A stretch of DNA of 64,000 nucleotides. It comes from Butyrivibrio sp. (GTDB lineage: Bacteria; Bacillota; Clostridia; Lachnospirales; Lachnospiraceae). This document shows, piece after piece, positions 63,250 to 64,000 of the stretch (position 1 is the first letter of the stretch; every line of letters starts with the position of its first letter). Where the stretch lies: the NCBI GenBank assembly GCA_022486625.1, contig JAKVKH010000011.1, forward strand, positions 1-64,000, read 5' to 3'. A model generated the notes under the pieces. It saw nothing but the letters and a program-made list of their open reading frames with translations. It did not search any database and was not told where the DNA came from. The position numbers and the translations under genes are program-made.

Positions 63250-64000
63250 ATGAAACGAAAAACAAAGCAGACACTGAAGGCATATCTGTTTATGGCTCCG
63301 GCCCTGTTTATGCTGATTATATTTGTGTTTGCACCGATTGTCGGCAGTTTGCCGCTGATGTTCTATGATTATTCAGTTCTGGGGGAAACAAAGTTTATTG
63401 GATTTGGTAATTTTACAAGGCTGTTTCAGGATACAGAGTTTCTGATTGCACTTCGTAATTCGGTTCTGTTTGTAGTAGTAGTGCCTGTAATTCAGATTCT
63501 GTCGATAATGCTGGCATTACTTGTAAATCGAAAACTCCACGGAATGACATTATTCCGTACATTATTTTATATACCTGTCGTGACTTCAATGGTTGCCGTT
63601 TCCATTATGTGGGGATTTCTGTTTGACTCAAATGGCGTTATTAATACGCTTCTGATTCAGATGGGGGCAATTTCAAGTCCCATCGGTTTCCTGAACGATC
63701 CCAGAATGGCAATGCTTTGCATTATGTTTATTACAATCTGGCAGGGACTTGGCTACTATATGATGCTGTATCTTGCAGGTCTTCAGTCTGTTCCGGCAGA
63801 ATTGTCGGAGGCAGCTTATGTGGACGGTGCAAACAGCATACAGACGTTATTCAGAATTAAAATGCCCATGCTCAAGCCTTATATCTGGTTTTGTTCGCTG
63901 AATTCAGTTATTTCAGCCATCGGAGTATTTGATGTGGTCTATGTTCTGACAAAAGGCGGTCCGGCAGATGCAACCAATGTGATTAATTATTATTCCTATG
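63250..64000 (+). CDS. Sugar ABC transporter permease (MalF-like), cut by window end
   Basis: The first 250 codons of a type I sugar permease are open to the window edge. The start MKRKTKQTLKAYLFMAPALF has a cytosolic basic stretch and the first helix. Further helices and the ATPase-coupling EAA loop (LSEAAYVDGANSIQTLFRIK) follow. About 40-50 residues are probably missing. GGAGG lies 7 bp before ATG 63250. A second permease (MalG-like) would be expected just outside the window; the ATPase could be a shared MsmK-type subunit. Confidence 0.92.
   Translation, partial: MKRKTKQTLKAYLFMAPALFMLIIFVFAPIVGSLPLMFYDYSVLGETKFIGFGNFTRLFQDTEFLIALRNSVLFVVVVPVIQILSIMLALLVNRKLHGMTLFRTLFYIPVVTSMVAVSIMWGFLFDSNGVINTLLIQMGAISSPIGFLNDPRMAMLCIMFITIWQGLGYYMMLYLAGLQSVPAELSEAAYVDGANSIQTLFRIKMPMLKPYIWFCSLNSVISAIGVFDVVYVLTKGGPADATNVINYYSY

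Overview
The window is a continuous piece of bacterial chromosome at moderate GC, densely packed with housekeeping genes. It suggests a Gram-positive anaerobe of the class Clostridia, most likely Lachnospiraceae. The evidence is the co-occurrence of small families typical of that group (DUF4364, DUF4250, DUF6106, DUF2225), an LL-diaminopimelate aminotransferase (DapL) route to meso-DAP, the tig-clpP-clpX-engB block, a glutaminyl-tRNA synthetase, and strong AGGAGG-type ribosome binding sites. I cannot name the genus. I see no transposase, integrase, phage gene, CRISPR array, rRNA operon or plasmid marker.

Layout. 1-5 kb: a hairpin-rich 57-bp tandem repeat, a family 2 glycosyltransferase, hisC, and a tightly overlapped set (small exporter, methyltransferase, Hsp33). 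4.9-9.5 kb: NAD synthetase, then divergent dapF and dapL, then an intergenic stretch with RNA-like dyads. 9.5-11.7 kb (minus): a FIST sensor gene broken by one in-frame TGA, followed by a soluble chemoreceptor-like gene. 12-15.1 kb: an aspartate-family operon (ACT/PheB-like protein, homoserine dehydrogenase, aspartokinase). 15.2-25 kb: envelope proteins, guaB, a GGDEF-EAL protein, glnS, a DUF2225 protein and a MocR-type regulator. 25-31.7 kb: an acidic membrane protein, a TetR regulator, a frameshifted PfkB-like kinase with an altered catalytic motif, malQ with two LacI/CcpA-type operators and its likely LacI regulator, a DJ-1 protein, and CBS and CYTH proteins. 31.9-36.1 kb: trigger factor, ClpP, ClpX and EngB. 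36.3-45.2 kb: a membrane dual-GGDEF/EAL protein, DUF308, a fusion of a MetH-activation-like domain with a cobalamin adenosyltransferase, an LCP protein and ClpB. 45.3-49.1 kb (minus): a hybrid histidine kinase with receiver and Hpt domains, and a two-receiver partner. 49.2-54.2 kb: glmM, rarA, DUF4364, tRNA-Thr(GGU) and a MATE exporter. 54.2-57 kb (minus): a class A penicillin-binding protein. 57.3-64 kb: a YigZ protein, then a hexosamine/host-glycan locus (RpiR regulator, ROK kinase, intracellular GH20 hexosaminidase, sugar ABC binding protein, and a permease cut by the window end).

How the genes work together. Several genes feed the cell wall: dapF and dapL make meso-DAP, glmM supplies GlcNAc-1-P, the LCP protein attaches glycopolymers, and PBP1A polymerises peptidoglycan. 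The lysC and hom genes control entry to aspartate-family amino acids. Protein quality control is clustered (Hsp33, trigger factor, ClpP, ClpX, ClpB). Signalling is rich for 64 kb: two c-di-GMP turnover proteins, a chemoreceptor/FIST pair and a multistep phosphorelay. The right end is a complete regulator-hydrolase-transport-kinase cassette. The points most worth a second look are the UGA codon in the FIST gene (which creates a UxxC pattern), the frameshifted GAGN-motif PfkB gene, the corrinoid-related fusion protein, the candidate structured RNA at 9.2-9.5 kb, and the hexamer repeat in front of dapL.
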